Assembly (NCBI RefSeq): GCF_002939785.1
Contig: NZ_MDEC01000018.1
Coordinates: 1-64,000, forward strand
Direction: 5' to 3'
Length of the DNA: 64,000 bases
Origin: Xanthomonas codiaei
Lineage (GTDB): Bacteria; Pseudomonadota; Gammaproteobacteria; Xanthomonadales; Xanthomonadaceae
Under the pieces are notes generated by a model. That model was not told the origin of the DNA, searched no databases, and saw nothing but the letters and a program-made list of their open reading frames with translations. The position numbers were made by a program, and so were the translations under genes. This document shows positions 28,339 to 39,794 of the stretch, one piece after another; the first letter of the stretch is position 1; every line of letters starts with the position of its first letter.

Positions 28339-29372
28339 CACCGGCCACCCGTGCGGTCATCGGCCGCTGGGCATTGCGCGTGGCGCTGGTGCTGGCCGCG
28401 ACCTGGGGCGCATTGGCGATCCATTTCGCGCTCACCGGCAATGCGCTGGTGCGCATCGGCTGGGTGGCATCATGGTGCGCGATGGCGCTGGCCGCGTTGT
28501 GGGGCTTGCGCCGTGGCCGCGAGAACTGGGCCCTGGTGGGCATCTTCGGCGCGGCATTCGTGGCTTTGGCGGTGTCGTGGGCGATGATGCAGCCCAGCCA
28601 AGACCGCGACTGGGCCGACGATGTCGCCCAGCGCCTGCAGCCGGAGGTGCGCGGCAACATCGTCACCCTGCGCAACGTGCGCAATTTCGACTGGCGTGGC
28701 GAAACCAATTACGTTCCGCGCTGGGAAACGCGCCAGTACGATCTGGATCGGCTGGTCAGCGCCGACCTGGCCTTGTCGTACTGGATGGGCCCGGCGATCG
28801 CGCACACCCTGGTGTCGTTCGGTTTCGATGACGGCTCGCACGTGGTGTTTTCGCTGGAAATCCGCAAGGAGCGCGGCGAGTCGTTCTCGGCCGTGGGCGG
28901 CTTCTTCCGCAGTTTCGAAGAAACCCTGGTGGCCGCCGATGAGCGCGACATCCTGCGCGTGCGCACCAACGTGCGCGGCGAGGACATGTACCTGTATCGC
29001 CTGGCGATTCCCAAGGCCGGGCTGCGCCGGATGTTCATGGGCTATGTCGGGCTGGCCAACGATCTGAATCGCAAGCCGGCGTTCTACAACACGCTGACCA
29101 GCAACTGCACCACGATCGTGTTCGCCCTGGTACGCCAGCTGCGGCCCACCCTGCCGCTGGATCACCGCCTGCTGTTGTCCGGCTATGCCGACGAATACGC
29201 CTACGATCACCAGGGCCTGATGCCCGGCTACGACTTCGCCACGCTGAAGCAGCGCGGGCATTTCACTGCGCGTGCGATCGCCGCCGATACTGCCGCGGAT
29301 TTTTCCGAGCGCATCCGCGCCGGCATGCCGCAGGCACCGGCACCCGGTGCCTCGGCGAGCGCGGCGCAGTGA
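28335..29372 (+). CDS. DUF4105 (Lnb-type) inner-membrane protein
   Basis: A 345-residue protein with three N-terminal hydrophobic helices (about 12-32, 41-58 and 65-86) and a soluble DUF4105 domain: VRNFDWRGETNYVPRWETR, HTLVSFGFDDG, SVGGF-like FSAVGGFF, and the conserved YNTLTSNCTTIVFAL with its Asn-Cys pair. DUF4105 is the core of Lnb, the lipoprotein N-acyl-transfer enzyme of some Gram-positives, where Cys is essential. Here it probably acts on lipids or lipoproteins in the periplasm; the reaction is inferred. Start and stop overlap both neighbours by four bases. Confidence 0.85.
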   Translation: MTPATRAVIGRWALRVALVLAATWGALAIHFALTGNALVRIGWVASWCAMALAALWGLRRGRENWALVGIFGAAFVALAVSWAMMQPSQDRDWADDVAQRLQPEVRGNIVTLRNVRNFDWRGETNYVPRWETRQYDLDRLVSADLALSYWMGPAIAHTLVSFGFDDGSHVVFSLEIRKERGESFSAVGGFFRSFEETLVAADERDILRVRTNVRGEDMYLYRLAIPKAGLRRMFMGYVGLANDLNRKPAFYNTLTSNCTTIVFALVRQLRPTLPLDHRLLLSGYADEYAYDHQGLMPGYDFATLKQRGHFTARAIAADTAADFSERIRAGMPQAPAPGASASAAQ

Positions 29373-31402
29373 TCCCGCGTGCACGCCTGCGCGGCAGCGC
29401 TGCGCTGCTGGCGGCCGCGTTGCTGGGAACGTGGCTGAGCGGCTGTGCCATGGTCACGGTGCAATCGCGCAACAGCGGCGAGTACATCGCGCAGACGCGC
29501 GGCGATGTGCTCAGCACCGGCGCACTTAGCCAATCCGGCAGCGAGACCCTGCAGGTGGCCGGCCTGCAGCCCAAGGCCTGCCGCAAGCAGCCACTGCCCT
29601 GCGTGCAACACCTGGCCACGGTGGCCGGCATCGGCGATGAGCGCCGCCTGGCCACCCAGGCCGAGCTGTGGACCGCGCATGCGATCGACCTGGGCAGTCG
29701 CAACCAGGCGCAGATGAGCGACACGGCGGTGGAAGCCTGGCTGGAAGCCGCGCGGCATGCCTATGCCTACCTGTTCTTCACTGCGCGTGCGCCCGGTGCG
29801 CGCGCCTTCGAAAACCGCCAGACCCAGGTGCGCGACTACTACAACTACGCCGTGCAGCAGGTGGTCGAACGCCTGTTCGCGCGTGCGCAGCCAGCCGGAC
29901 AGATCGCCCCCACACCGACTGCCGTCGGCCGCTGGCAGATCGTCATCGACACGTCTGCGTATCGGCTGCCGGGCGGCGGCAACACACCGCGCGCGATCCT
30001 TGCGGCCTCGGCATTGCGCTTTGACGGATTGCGCAGCACGTATCGGCGCGACGGCTTCGGCGCCGAACTGGTGGCCGAAGTGGACCCGCAGGTGGTCGGC
30101 GACCCGGCCGGCCTGGCCGTGCAGCAGGCTGCGGCCCCCAGCACCGCGCCCGGGCGCCCGCTGCCGACCTTCAGCGAAATGCCGTATGCACCGGCAACGC
30201 TGCTGTTGCGCTTCGAGGGCGATAGCCTGGATGCGGTGCTGCGCACCGACCTGGTGACGGTGGTGCCGTACGACCCGTACCGCCAGAACGAGGTGGTACT
30301 GCACGGCCAGCGCGTGCCGCTGGCGGCCAACTTCACGGCGGCCTATGGGCTGTGGCTTGCCAGGTCGGGCTTTGCCGCGCAGTCGTTGCGGTCCATGCTG
30401 GGCAGCGCCCGCGGCATCGATCGCCCGCATCTGTATCTGATGCAGCCCTACGATCCCAACCGGCGCGTGCTGCTGATGTTGCATGGGCTGGCCAGCAGCC
30501 CGGAGGCCTGGGTCAATGTGGCCAACGAGGTGATGGGCGATGAAACCCTGCGCCAGCACTATCAGATCTGGCAGGTGTATTACCCGACCAACGCGCCGAT
30601 TGCGGTCAATCGTGCGCAGATCCAGGCGCTGGTGGAGCGCAGCCTGCAGCACTTCGACCCGGCCGGCACCGCACCCGCCTCGCACGGCATGGTGTTGATC
30701 GGCCACAGCATGGGCGGGGTGATCGGACGCCTGCTGGTGTCTTCGTCCGGCGAGCGACTCTGGAACTCGCTGCTGCAGGACTATCGGCTGGAAGGCGAAC
30801 GCGGTGCGCGCGTGCGCGCGACGCTGTCGCCCTTGCTGCATTTTTCGCCGATGCCGCAGATCGACCGCGCCATCTTCATCGCCGCGCCGCATCGCGGCAC
30901 GCCGCTGGCCGAAGGCGGGTTGGGGCGCTTCGTCGGCCGCATGGTGCGCCTGCCGATTGCCTTGCTGGACCGCTTCGGCGACGTGCTGCAGGACCTCGCC
31001 GACAGCGAGCAGAACGGGCAGGGCGGGCCGCCGCGTCGCAAGGGCCGCCTGTTGCCACCGACCAGCATCGACAACCTGCGCGATACCGACCCGTTCGTGC
31101 GCGCTACGATGGATCTGCCGATCTCCCCGCAGGTGCGCTACCACACCATCGTGGGCCGCGAAAAACCGCAGATACCACTGGCCGACTCCGACGATGGCCT
31201 GGTGCCGTACCGCAGCGCGCACCTGGATGGCCCCGCGTCCGAACTGGTGGTGACCTCCTGGCACAGCGTGCAGGAAACGCCGCAGGCCATCCTGGAGATC
31301 CGCCGCATCCTGCATGCGCAGTTGCAGGCCGAAGCTGGCGAGGTGCAGGCACCGATGCAATCGCCGGAGCCTGCGCCGGTGTCTGTGTCCGCCGCCTTGT
31401 GA
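29369..31402 (+). CDS. alpha/beta-hydrolase lipoprotein, probable lipase
   Basis: A 677-residue protein with a lipoprotein signal (AALLAAALLGTWLSGCAM, lipobox LSGC). The N-terminal 330 residues are not assigned. The C-terminal half is an alpha/beta hydrolase: VLLMLHGLASSPEAW (oxyanion region), VLIGHSMGGVIGRLL with the nucleophile Ser, AAPHRGTPLAEGG and the late SDDGLVPY with the Asp. It would hydrolyse esters in the periplasm or outer membrane. The start is GTG at 29369, overlapping the upstream stop by four bases, so it is translated with the DUF4105 gene under TetR control. Confidence 0.85.
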   Translation: MIPRARLRGSAALLAAALLGTWLSGCAMVTVQSRNSGEYIAQTRGDVLSTGALSQSGSETLQVAGLQPKACRKQPLPCVQHLATVAGIGDERRLATQAELWTAHAIDLGSRNQAQMSDTAVEAWLEAARHAYAYLFFTARAPGARAFENRQTQVRDYYNYAVQQVVERLFARAQPAGQIAPTPTAVGRWQIVIDTSAYRLPGGGNTPRAILAASALRFDGLRSTYRRDGFGAELVAEVDPQVVGDPAGLAVQQAAAPSTAPGRPLPTFSEMPYAPATLLLRFEGDSLDAVLRTDLVTVVPYDPYRQNEVVLHGQRVPLAANFTAAYGLWLARSGFAAQSLRSMLGSARGIDRPHLYLMQPYDPNRRVLLMLHGLASSPEAWVNVANEVMGDETLRQHYQIWQVYYPTNAPIAVNRAQIQALVERSLQHFDPAGTAPASHGMVLIGHSMGGVIGRLLVSSSGERLWNSLLQDYRLEGERGARVRATLSPLLHFSPMPQIDRAIFIAAPHRGTPLAEGGLGRFVGRMVRLPIALLDRFGDVLQDLADSEQNGQGGPPRRKGRLLPPTSIDNLRDTDPFVRATMDLPISPQVRYHTIVGREKPQIPLADSDDGLVPYRSAHLDGPASELVVTSWHSVQETPQAILEIRRILHAQLQAEAGEVQAPMQSPEPAPVSVSAAL

Positions 31403-31511
31403 GTTGGCCTTGCGGCCGGGGGCCGGCATGTGCCCGGCACCGTTAGCGCCGTGTTGACCCCGCTCGTGGTATCAGGCCATCTCTCGAACAGGCTCGAACA
31501 AGGAAGACGCG

Positions 31512-32708
31512 ATGCGCAAGCTGTCGGCAGTGCTGTGGGCTGCGGTGGTGTTGGTCGGTTGCGGTCGTGGCGAAGCGCCGAAGGATGCAGGTGCTGGCGG
31601 CACCGCAGCGTCCGCACCGCAGGCTGCGGTGCGCGCGGTGGGCGCGCCTGCAGCGGCGGCTGACGCCGTGCCGGAATTCCCCGCCATTCCCACCATCGTG
31701 GTGCCCGACATCATTGGCGTGACCCCGGCGCAACGCGCGCTGGAAGCCTCGCTGCAGGAAGTACTCGACCCGGTCGAAGGCGTCAGCGTGGTAGCGGCCC
31801 GCTGCGGCGATGGCGGCACGCTGGTCAACGATGCCGGCATCACCAGCGTCGATCCCAACGGCAACCTGCTGCGCAATGGCCAGGGAGGTCTGTTCGATCT
31901 CAAGGCCGACGGCAGCGGCACCGCCAACTTCGCCGGTGGCCTGATCAGCGTCAACGCCGATGGCAGCGGCACCATCAATGCCACCGGCCAGGATGGCGAC
32001 GATGCGCTGATCGACGTGCAGTCCAACGGCGGCGGCACCTACAACGGCCCGGCCGGGCTGATCAGCCTGGATGGCAAGGGCGCCGGCACCTGGAACAGCG
32101 ACAAGAGCGGGCTGATCGACAATCGCGGCGATGGCAGCGGCACCTGGAATGGACCGCGCGGCCTGGTCACCATCAATGCCGACGGCTCGGGCACCTGGAA
32201 CGGCCCCGATGGCCTGGTGCAGAACCGTGGCGATGGCACCGGCACGGTGGGCACCCCGCCGCGCGAAGTGCGCATGCCGCCGCTCCCGAAGGTGCCGCCG
32301 GCCGGCCGCTTCCCGCCACTGCAGAAGTTCGCTCCTCCCGGTGCGCCGTGTGGCTATCTGATCACCTTGAACGACCGCATCCTGTTCGACTTCGACAAGT
32401 CCGATATCCGCCCTGATGCCGCACGCGTGCTCGACACGCTGGCTGCAGCGCTTGGCACCGTGACCGCCCGGGAGATGGAAGTGCGTGGGCACACCGATGC
32501 CAAGGGCGAGGACGCCTACAACCAGGCACTGTCCGAACGCCGCGCCACTGCGGTGTTGGCAGCGCTGCGCACGCGCGGCGCCGCGCAGGCCGCCAGCGCC
32601 AAGGGCTACGGAGAAACGCAGCCGGTGGCCCCCAATACCGTCAACGGGCAGGACAACCCCGGCGGGCGACAACTCAATCGACGGGTCGAGATCTTTCTTC
32701 GGACGTGA
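31512..32708 (+). CDS. OmpA-domain lipoprotein with DGSGTW repeats
   Basis: A 398-residue lipoprotein. The signal ends VVLVGCG (lipobox). Residues about 115-245 hold about seven imperfect repeats of 16-22 residues with the motif NADGSGTWNGPxGL, likely a beta-solenoid or filament. The C-terminal OmpA domain (about 280-398) binds peptidoglycan: ILFDFDKSDIRPDAARVLD, EVRGHTDAKGEDAYNQALSERRA and NRRVEIFL. AGGAAG before ATG 31512 is a good ribosome binding site. It lies 109 bases after the lipase on the same strand and may be the last gene of the TetR module or have its own promoter. Confidence 0.85.
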   Translation: MRKLSAVLWAAVVLVGCGRGEAPKDAGAGGTAASAPQAAVRAVGAPAAAADAVPEFPAIPTIVVPDIIGVTPAQRALEASLQEVLDPVEGVSVVAARCGDGGTLVNDAGITSVDPNGNLLRNGQGGLFDLKADGSGTANFAGGLISVNADGSGTINATGQDGDDALIDVQSNGGGTYNGPAGLISLDGKGAGTWNSDKSGLIDNRGDGSGTWNGPRGLVTINADGSGTWNGPDGLVQNRGDGTGTVGTPPREVRMPPLPKVPPAGRFPPLQKFAPPGAPCGYLITLNDRILFDFDKSDIRPDAARVLDTLAAALGTVTAREMEVRGHTDAKGEDAYNQALSERRATAVLAALRTRGAAQAASAKGYGETQPVAPNTVNGQDNPGGRQLNRRVEIFLRT

Positions 32709-33420
32709 GCACGAGCTGGTTGCCATCGCTGCGTCGTCGCTGACCGGCGGGGCGATGGTGTATGCCGGTGTGCGCCGGTGGCCAGCACCGCTGGTCTGCG
32801 CAGCACGGCGGTGATTGCGCCTTCCATGCTCCAGCGACTATGCCGACTTGCGCGTCCTGCGCATGCGGATATCGGGGAGTGCCGTGGCGTCATCGAAGTG
32901 CAACACCTCTTCACCACCATGCGCGGCGCCTGCTTGCAGGTGCGATGCGGAGCGCTGCATCGCTTTGTCGGTGTTCGCAGTGGCGCTGGCGCGGTCACCG
33001 TGAACGGCGCGCCGCACCTGGATGACGCATGATCGATCGTGGTTGGCTGCTGCACCGTTCGCAGTGCTGTCTTGGGCGCCTGCACGCGGGCTGTGACGTC
33101 GTCTTGCGCGTGTATCGCCGGGGCAGCGTAGGTGTGTGCAAGCGCGATGATGTGGAGCAGGGGGCATGGCGGCAGGCGGCGTTCGCTGGCGAAGGGGAAT
33201 CGCTGCGGTCCGCGACTGCTCGCCGCAGCGGGCGCGATGCGATGGGGATCGCGTTGCGCCCGCTGCACTGCGGGGCGCGCCCTGGGCAGCCAGCGTACAG
33301 GTCAGCGCCCGAGCTGTGTGGGCGGCATTTCCGCGCGCCACAGCAGTTGCAGCTCGATTGGTAGTGTCGCGATCGCGACAGCTGTCCTGCGGTGGTCTGC
33401 ATGGCATGTGGCTTCGCCCC

Positions 33421-33520
33421 GTACCCTCAGCCCAATCCCTTTTCCAGCAGGAGAGGGGGTGGGGTCGTCGTCCCTTCTCCCGCAAGGCGGGAGAAGGTGC
33501 GCCGTAGGGGCGGATGAGGG
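33421..33520. repeat. TACCCTCA-type intergenic repeat, copy 1
   Basis: Begins GTACCCTCAGCCCAATCCC, has a CTTCTCCCGC/GCGGGAGAAG hairpin at about 33473-33495 and ends GGGGCGGATGAGGGG. Related elements are at 38260-38516 and 60839-60962. Confidence 0.7.
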
Positions 33521-33644
33521 GACGTGCGCAGCCACGTGCTAGTCGGCAGGTGAGTGGCTTCGCACGTACCCTCACCCCACCTCCGCTCTTCGCAACCCGC
33601 CATTTCCTGGAGTTGGGCAACCACCGACAGACCCCGAAACGAAA

Positions 33645-33666
33645 CCGGGCCGCATCAGCGGCCCAG
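33645..33666 (-). terminator. metK terminator
   Basis: GGGCCGC-ATCA-GCGGCCC stem, followed on the reverse strand by GGTTTCGTTTCGG. It lies 40-60 bases past the metK stop. The T content is moderate. Confidence 0.7.
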
Positions 33667-33705
33667 TCGTCGTGCATCGCGCTCGCTCCTGCAGGAGCGG
33701 CGTGC

Positions 33706-34917
<1,212 letters not shown>

Positions 34918-35136
34918 CAGGCTTATATCCCTTGATTCGGATGAAAAGATGGGTGCGGATGATACACGCCCGCGGTGACCGTTGCATTGTGCGCCTGAAC
35001 GCGGCGGCGTGGGGTTAAGCCGATGTCGGCGGATCGGGCGCATCCCATACCGGGGACGGTGCCGCTATGGCGATACCGAGCGAAAGCACCGGTCGATATC
35101 CCTATGCATGCATGTCCAGCCTGCTAGCATCGGCCG

Positions 35137-36255
35137 ATGGATTCATTGACCCAGATCGTTCTTGGCGGCGCCATCGCTGCCGCCATCGCGCCGCCCGGAC
35201 AGCGACGTGCCGCCTTGCTCGCCGGCGCGGCCCTGGGCACCTTGCCCGACCTCGATTCGCTGGTGTTGCTGCCGCTCACCGACGACCCGGTCACGCTGAT
35301 GACGGTGCACCGCAGCTTCAGTCATTCGCTGTTCGTGCTGCCGCTGCTGGGGTGGCTGATCTGGTGGCTGTTCCGCCGCTACGGCAACGGACGGGTGGCC
35401 GGAGAGCCAACGCGCTGGTTCTGGGCGATCCAGCTGGCTTTGATCACCCACCCGCTGCTGGACGCCTTCACCGTGTACGGCACCCAGCTGTGGTGGCCGC
35501 TGCAACCGCATCCGAGCATGTGGTCCAGCGTCTTCATCATCGACCCGGCCTATACGCTGTGGCTGCTGGGCGCGTGCGCCATCGCCTGGTTCGCGCGCGA
35601 GCGCCCGCTGGCGCAACGGGTGCTGGTGATCGGCCTGGTGGCAAGTTCCGCGTACCTGGGTTGGTCGCTGATCGCCAAGCAGCTGGTCGATCAACAGGCC
35701 GATCGCGCGCTGGCCGCGATGGGGCTGGCCGATGCGCCGCGCTTCTCGGTACCGATGCCCTTCAATACGCTGTTGTGGCGCGTGGTGGCGATGACGCCCA
35801 GCGGCTACGTCATCGGCGAGCGCTCGCTGGTGGCCGATAGCGGCCCGATGCAGTTCCGCGGGTTTTCCAGCAACACCCAGGCACTGGGCGAGGTGGCCGC
35901 GTTCGACTCGGTGCGCCGGCTGACCTGGTTCAACCGCGGCTTCATGCGCGCGCGCCTGGTGGACGACGACCTGATGCTCAGCGACCTGCGCATGGGCCTG
36001 GAGCCGGACTACAACTTCAACTTCGTGGTCGCCCATCGCGAAGACGGAACCTGGCAGCCGATCGTGCCGCGGCAGGTCCAGGCGGCGTACCGCGCGCCGG
36101 TGGCCCGCGATCAGATCTGGGCGGTGCTTGCGCAGATGTGGCACCGCATCTGGAACGCGCCAAGCGGCAAGGCGCTGACCGGCGATCTGGAACACGATGC
36201 GGCGCCGGCAAGCGCACCGGCGTCGGCCTCAGCCTCGGCCTCGGCGCCTCAGTAG
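35137..36255 (+). CDS. YdjM-like membrane-bound metal-dependent hydrolase
   Basis: A 372-residue protein starting MDSLTQIVLGGAIAAA, the DUF457/YdjM hallmark. Conserved metal-ligand-like residues are seen in GTLPDLDSLV, HRSFSHSLF and THPLLDAFTVYGTQLWWP. Four or more hydrophobic helices (about 70-190) alternate with these. The last 150 residues are soluble. The family acts on membrane lipids or related phospho-compounds; the substrate is unknown. The C-terminus ends in an Ala/Ser-rich tail (APASAPASASASASAPQ). Its last seven bases overlap the convergent methyltransferase gene. Confidence 0.82.
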   Translation: MDSLTQIVLGGAIAAAIAPPGQRRAALLAGAALGTLPDLDSLVLLPLTDDPVTLMTVHRSFSHSLFVLPLLGWLIWWLFRRYGNGRVAGEPTRWFWAIQLALITHPLLDAFTVYGTQLWWPLQPHPSMWSSVFIIDPAYTLWLLGACAIAWFARERPLAQRVLVIGLVASSAYLGWSLIAKQLVDQQADRALAAMGLADAPRFSVPMPFNTLLWRVVAMTPSGYVIGERSLVADSGPMQFRGFSSNTQALGEVAAFDSVRRLTWFNRGFMRARLVDDDLMLSDLRMGLEPDYNFNFVVAHREDGTWQPIVPRQVQAAYRAPVARDQIWAVLAQMWHRIWNAPSGKALTGDLEHDAAPASAPASASASASAPQ

Positions 36256-37076
36256 ACCGTGGCGCGCGCCTGCACGAAGCAATAGAAGAACACCGCGTCC
36301 GGGTCGCTTTGCACCTGCGCCAGTTCGCGGCGCATGCCGTCCACCGTGTCGGCGTCGACCGCACCGGCATGCAGCAGCTGCTCGGCCGCCGACAGCAGCA
36401 CTTCTTCCCAGAATCCGATCATGGTCTTGCGCCGGCCCGGCTCGCGGTTGTCCAGGTGCAGGGTCTTGATCTGCGTCTGCACATCGCGAAAGCCGCCGGC
36501 CAGCAGCAGGTTGCCCAGCTTGGCACCGACGAACGGATCGCCGCCCTGGTCGTGCTGGAAGTCGTTAAACGCCATCCAGTAGCGCCACAGGTTGGGCGAA
36601 TACGGGTGCAGCAGGAACGAGGCGTTCATCACCTCGGTCACATACACCGGCGAGCCTGGCAGCAGGACGCGCCGCACCTCGTTGAGCACGCGCGCCGGCG
36701 AGGGCACATGTTCCAGCACCCAGCACAGGAAGGCCGCATCGAACTGGCGGGCCTCGAAGGGCAGGTCGCCCGCATCGGCCTGCTGCAGGCTGTACCGCTC
36801 GCGGCACCAGGCCAGCCGCTCCAGGTTGGCGCGCGCCGCACCCAGTTGCGCCTCGCTCAGGTCCACGCCGGTGACATGCAGCTCGGGAAACCGGCGCAGC
36901 AGGATCTCGGTCTGCGCGCCGACGCCACTGCCGACTTCCAGCAGGCGCCGCGCGCCGCTGTAGTCGACCTCGTTGAACAGCGTGGCTTCCAGCAACCGCG
37001 CCTGCTTGAGCAGGCGTGCCTGTTCGGTGGCCGAGAAGCCGTGCAGGTAGGTGGGGGTGTCGCTCGGTGCGCTCAT
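36249..37076 (-). CDS. class I SAM-dependent methyltransferase
   Basis: A 275-residue Rossmann methyltransferase. Motif I LLEVGSGVGAQTEILL, motif II VTGVDLSEAQL, motif III ADAGDLPF and motif IV FDAAFLCWVLEHVP are intact. The C-terminal part has LLLAGGFRDVQT and AVFFYCFVQARA. The substrate is unknown; the class includes enzymes for small molecules such as quinones and lipids. It follows dusB by 28 bases on the same strand and is likely in its operon. Convergent overlap with the 35137 gene is seven bases. Confidence 0.85.
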   Translation of the reverse strand: MSAPSDTPTYLHGFSATEQARLLKQARLLEATLFNEVDYSGARRLLEVGSGVGAQTEILLRRFPELHVTGVDLSEAQLGAARANLERLAWCRERYSLQQADAGDLPFEARQFDAAFLCWVLEHVPSPARVLNEVRRVLLPGSPVYVTEVMNASFLLHPYSPNLWRYWMAFNDFQHDQGGDPFVGAKLGNLLLAGGFRDVQTQIKTLHLDNREPGRRKTMIGFWEEVLLSAAEQLLHAGAVDADTVDGMRRELAQVQSDPDAVFFYCFVQARATVY

Positions 37077-37104
37077 GCGTGCGGCTCCAGCAAGCAGAAA
37101 AACC

Positions 37105-38103
<999 letters not shown>

Positions 38104-38120
38104 GCGGGCATTGTAGCTGG

Positions 38121-38170
38121 GGTGGGGAATCGGGAATCGGGAATGGGGAATGGGGAATGGGGAATCGGAA
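38121..38170. repeat. GGGAAT short tandem repeats
   Basis: Six units of GGGAATC or GGGAATG (7-8 bases) in a row, in the leader of dusB. Related to the tract at 511-617. Such low-complexity tracts may vary in copy number between strains. Confidence 0.6.
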
Positions 38171-38259
38171 GAGCGTTTCCGGTCTTCGGTGCTGCGCGAT
38201 GGCCGTGCGGGGGGCGCGACTGGATAGGGCGAAGGCGGTGGCGAATATGTGGGCTGGCC

Positions 38260-38516
38260 GTACCCTCACCCCAACCCCCGCTCCGCGCCCCGGCCCGCGC
38301 CAGTAGCGCGGGCGCTCCAAGGCACGCGCTCTAACGCACGCGCGCCAGTGGCGCGCAAGCTGTGCCTTCTCGCCCCGCGGGGGGAGGGGGCTTCTAGTCC
38401 TTCGCCGCCTCGGGGCGGGAGAGCGGCTTCTATTCCTTCTCCGCTCGGGAGTGGGAGCAGCGTCTATTCCTTCTCCCGTCGGGAGAAGGTGGCGCGTCAG
38501 CGCCGGATGAGGGTAC
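38260..38516. repeat. TACCCTCA-type intergenic repeat, copy 2 (expanded)
   Basis: Bounded by GTACCCTCACC and GATGAGGGTAC, which pair. Inside are about four imperfect 30-40 base units with CTTCTATTCCTTC and GGGAGAAGG hairpin arms. It fills the dusB to rbsK gap with no gene. Confidence 0.7.
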
Positions 38517-38704
38517 GGGCGCCCGGCGCTGCATCACGCCTCGCTTCCTGCATCGCGCTTGGTTCCTGCACCCCAACGCGTTTCGATAAAGGAACACGAA
38601 GCTCCGGCAGCAGCAGAGCTCGCAGCGTCCTTCGGCAGGCACGTTCCAACATGCCGTCCGCGACACAAACAGTCTCCAACTTGCAGGCCAAGGCCCTGAA
38701 TGCA

Positions 38705-38734
38705 GAAGGCGACCGCATCGCTGCGGTCGCCTTC
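38705..38734 (-). terminator. rbsK terminator
   Basis: GAAGGCGACCGCA pairs perfectly with TGCGGTCGCCTTC over a four-base loop, 13 bp, about 24 bases past the rbsK stop. No long T run. Confidence 0.75.
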
Positions 38735-38757
38735 GTTGGTCGCTCGACGCGTGCGAC

Positions 38758-39714
38758 TTACACAGCCACGTCTGGCAGCAGCCGCGGCATGGAGTTGGCA
38801 GCGCCTTCCACTTCGGTGGAGCGTGCCGCGTAGCGAGTGGCAAAGCGTACGTGGGTGATGAAGCTTGCGCCGGGCGACTGCGCCAGCGAGGCCACCAGTG
38901 CGCCGTTGAAGGCATCGCCAGCGCCGGTGGTGTCCACCGTCTGCGCGCTTTCGGCGCCCACCCTGTAATGTGCCGCGGTGTCGCCACGCAGTTGCTCGTC
39001 GGCATGCGAGATGAAGGCGCCCACCGCGCCCAGCGTCACCACTACGGTGCCGCCGGGCAGCAATTTGCGGCACAGCGAGTGCAGCGTGTTGCCGTCCAGC
39101 GCGGCCACATCGTCGGCATTGATGCGCTCGCCGACATGGCGGCCGAGCAGTGCGGCGAACTCGGTCTCGTTCGGGGTCAGCACGTCCGACAGCTTGAGCA
39201 GGCCGATCGAGGTCGGCGCGTTGGCGGGTGCGGCGTTGAGCACGGTCAGTACGCCGCATTCGTGGGCCAGCGCGAGCGCTGCTTCGACGGTCTCTGCCGG
39301 CGATTCCAGCTGTGCCAGCAGCACCTGTGCCGATGCCACCAGCGGGCGCTGGTTTTCAACGAAACCTGCGCTCAGCACCGAGTTGGCGCCGGCACCGATC
39401 ACGATGGTGTTGCGGCCGTGGCCGTCGACGTAGATGCCGCCGGTCCCGGTGGGCTCGTTGCTCGGTTCGGCGATCAGCGCAAAGCCGTCATGGGCGGCCA
39501 GCGAACGCGCCAGCGCGCCGCCGGCATCGTCGCCCAGCGCGCACAGGAAATGCGTCTTGGCACCGGCACGTGCCGCCGCCACCGCCTGATTGAAGCCCTT
39601 GCCACCCGGGCCGGTGCTGTAGCGGCCGGCGATGGTGGCGCCCGGCACAGGCAGCACGTCGCAACGCCACACGTGATCGACATTGAAAGACCCGACAACG
39701 ACGACCGAACTCAT
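38758..39714 (-). CDS. rbsK: ribokinase-family sugar/nucleoside kinase
   Basis: A 318-residue PfkB-family kinase. PfkB signature 1 (GPGGKGFNQAVAAARAG) and signature 2 with the catalytic base (DTTGAGDAFNGALVAS) are intact. Asn-Glu of TPNETEF and LGAVGAF complete the active site. It phosphorylates ribose or a nucleoside to trap it in the cell. Start at ATG 39714. It lies 80 bases after the NupC nucleoside transporter gene on the same strand, so a nucleoside/ribose salvage pair is likely. Confidence 0.9.
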   Translation of the reverse strand: MSSVVVVGSFNVDHVWRCDVLPVPGATIAGRYSTGPGGKGFNQAVAAARAGAKTHFLCALGDDAGGALARSLAAHDGFALIAEPSNEPTGTGGIYVDGHGRNTIVIGAGANSVLSAGFVENQRPLVASAQVLLAQLESPAETVEAALALAHECGVLTVLNAAPANAPTSIGLLKLSDVLTPNETEFAALLGRHVGERINADDVAALDGNTLHSLCRKLLPGGTVVVTLGAVGAFISHADEQLRGDTAAHYRVGAESAQTVDTTGAGDAFNGALVASLAQSPGASFITHVRFATRYAARSTEVEGAANSMPRLLPDVAV

Positions 39715-39794
39715 AAATACCTGCTTGCGTGAATGACTTGAATGAAACCTGGCGTCGGGCGATTAGACCGCGACACCGATGAACCCGCGCCGCC

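Larger units (their letters stand above)
32709..33705. other. 1-kb intergenic region with repeats
   Basis: No gene is supported; many open frames on both strands lack ribosome binding sites and family-like sequence. Contents: TACCCTCA-type repeat at 33421-33520, a second partial copy of its end at about 33552-33575, a metK terminator at 33645-33666, and a CGCTCCTGCAGGAGCG palindrome at 33684-33699. Confidence 0.5.

Noticed and set aside
32838..33677. 279-codon reverse-strand frame in the 1-kb gap
   Set aside because: It crosses repeat elements and a terminator and has no coding signal.
34918..35136. SAM riboswitch before metK
   Set aside because: No SAM-I, SAM-II or SAM/SAH consensus could be recognised in the leader.
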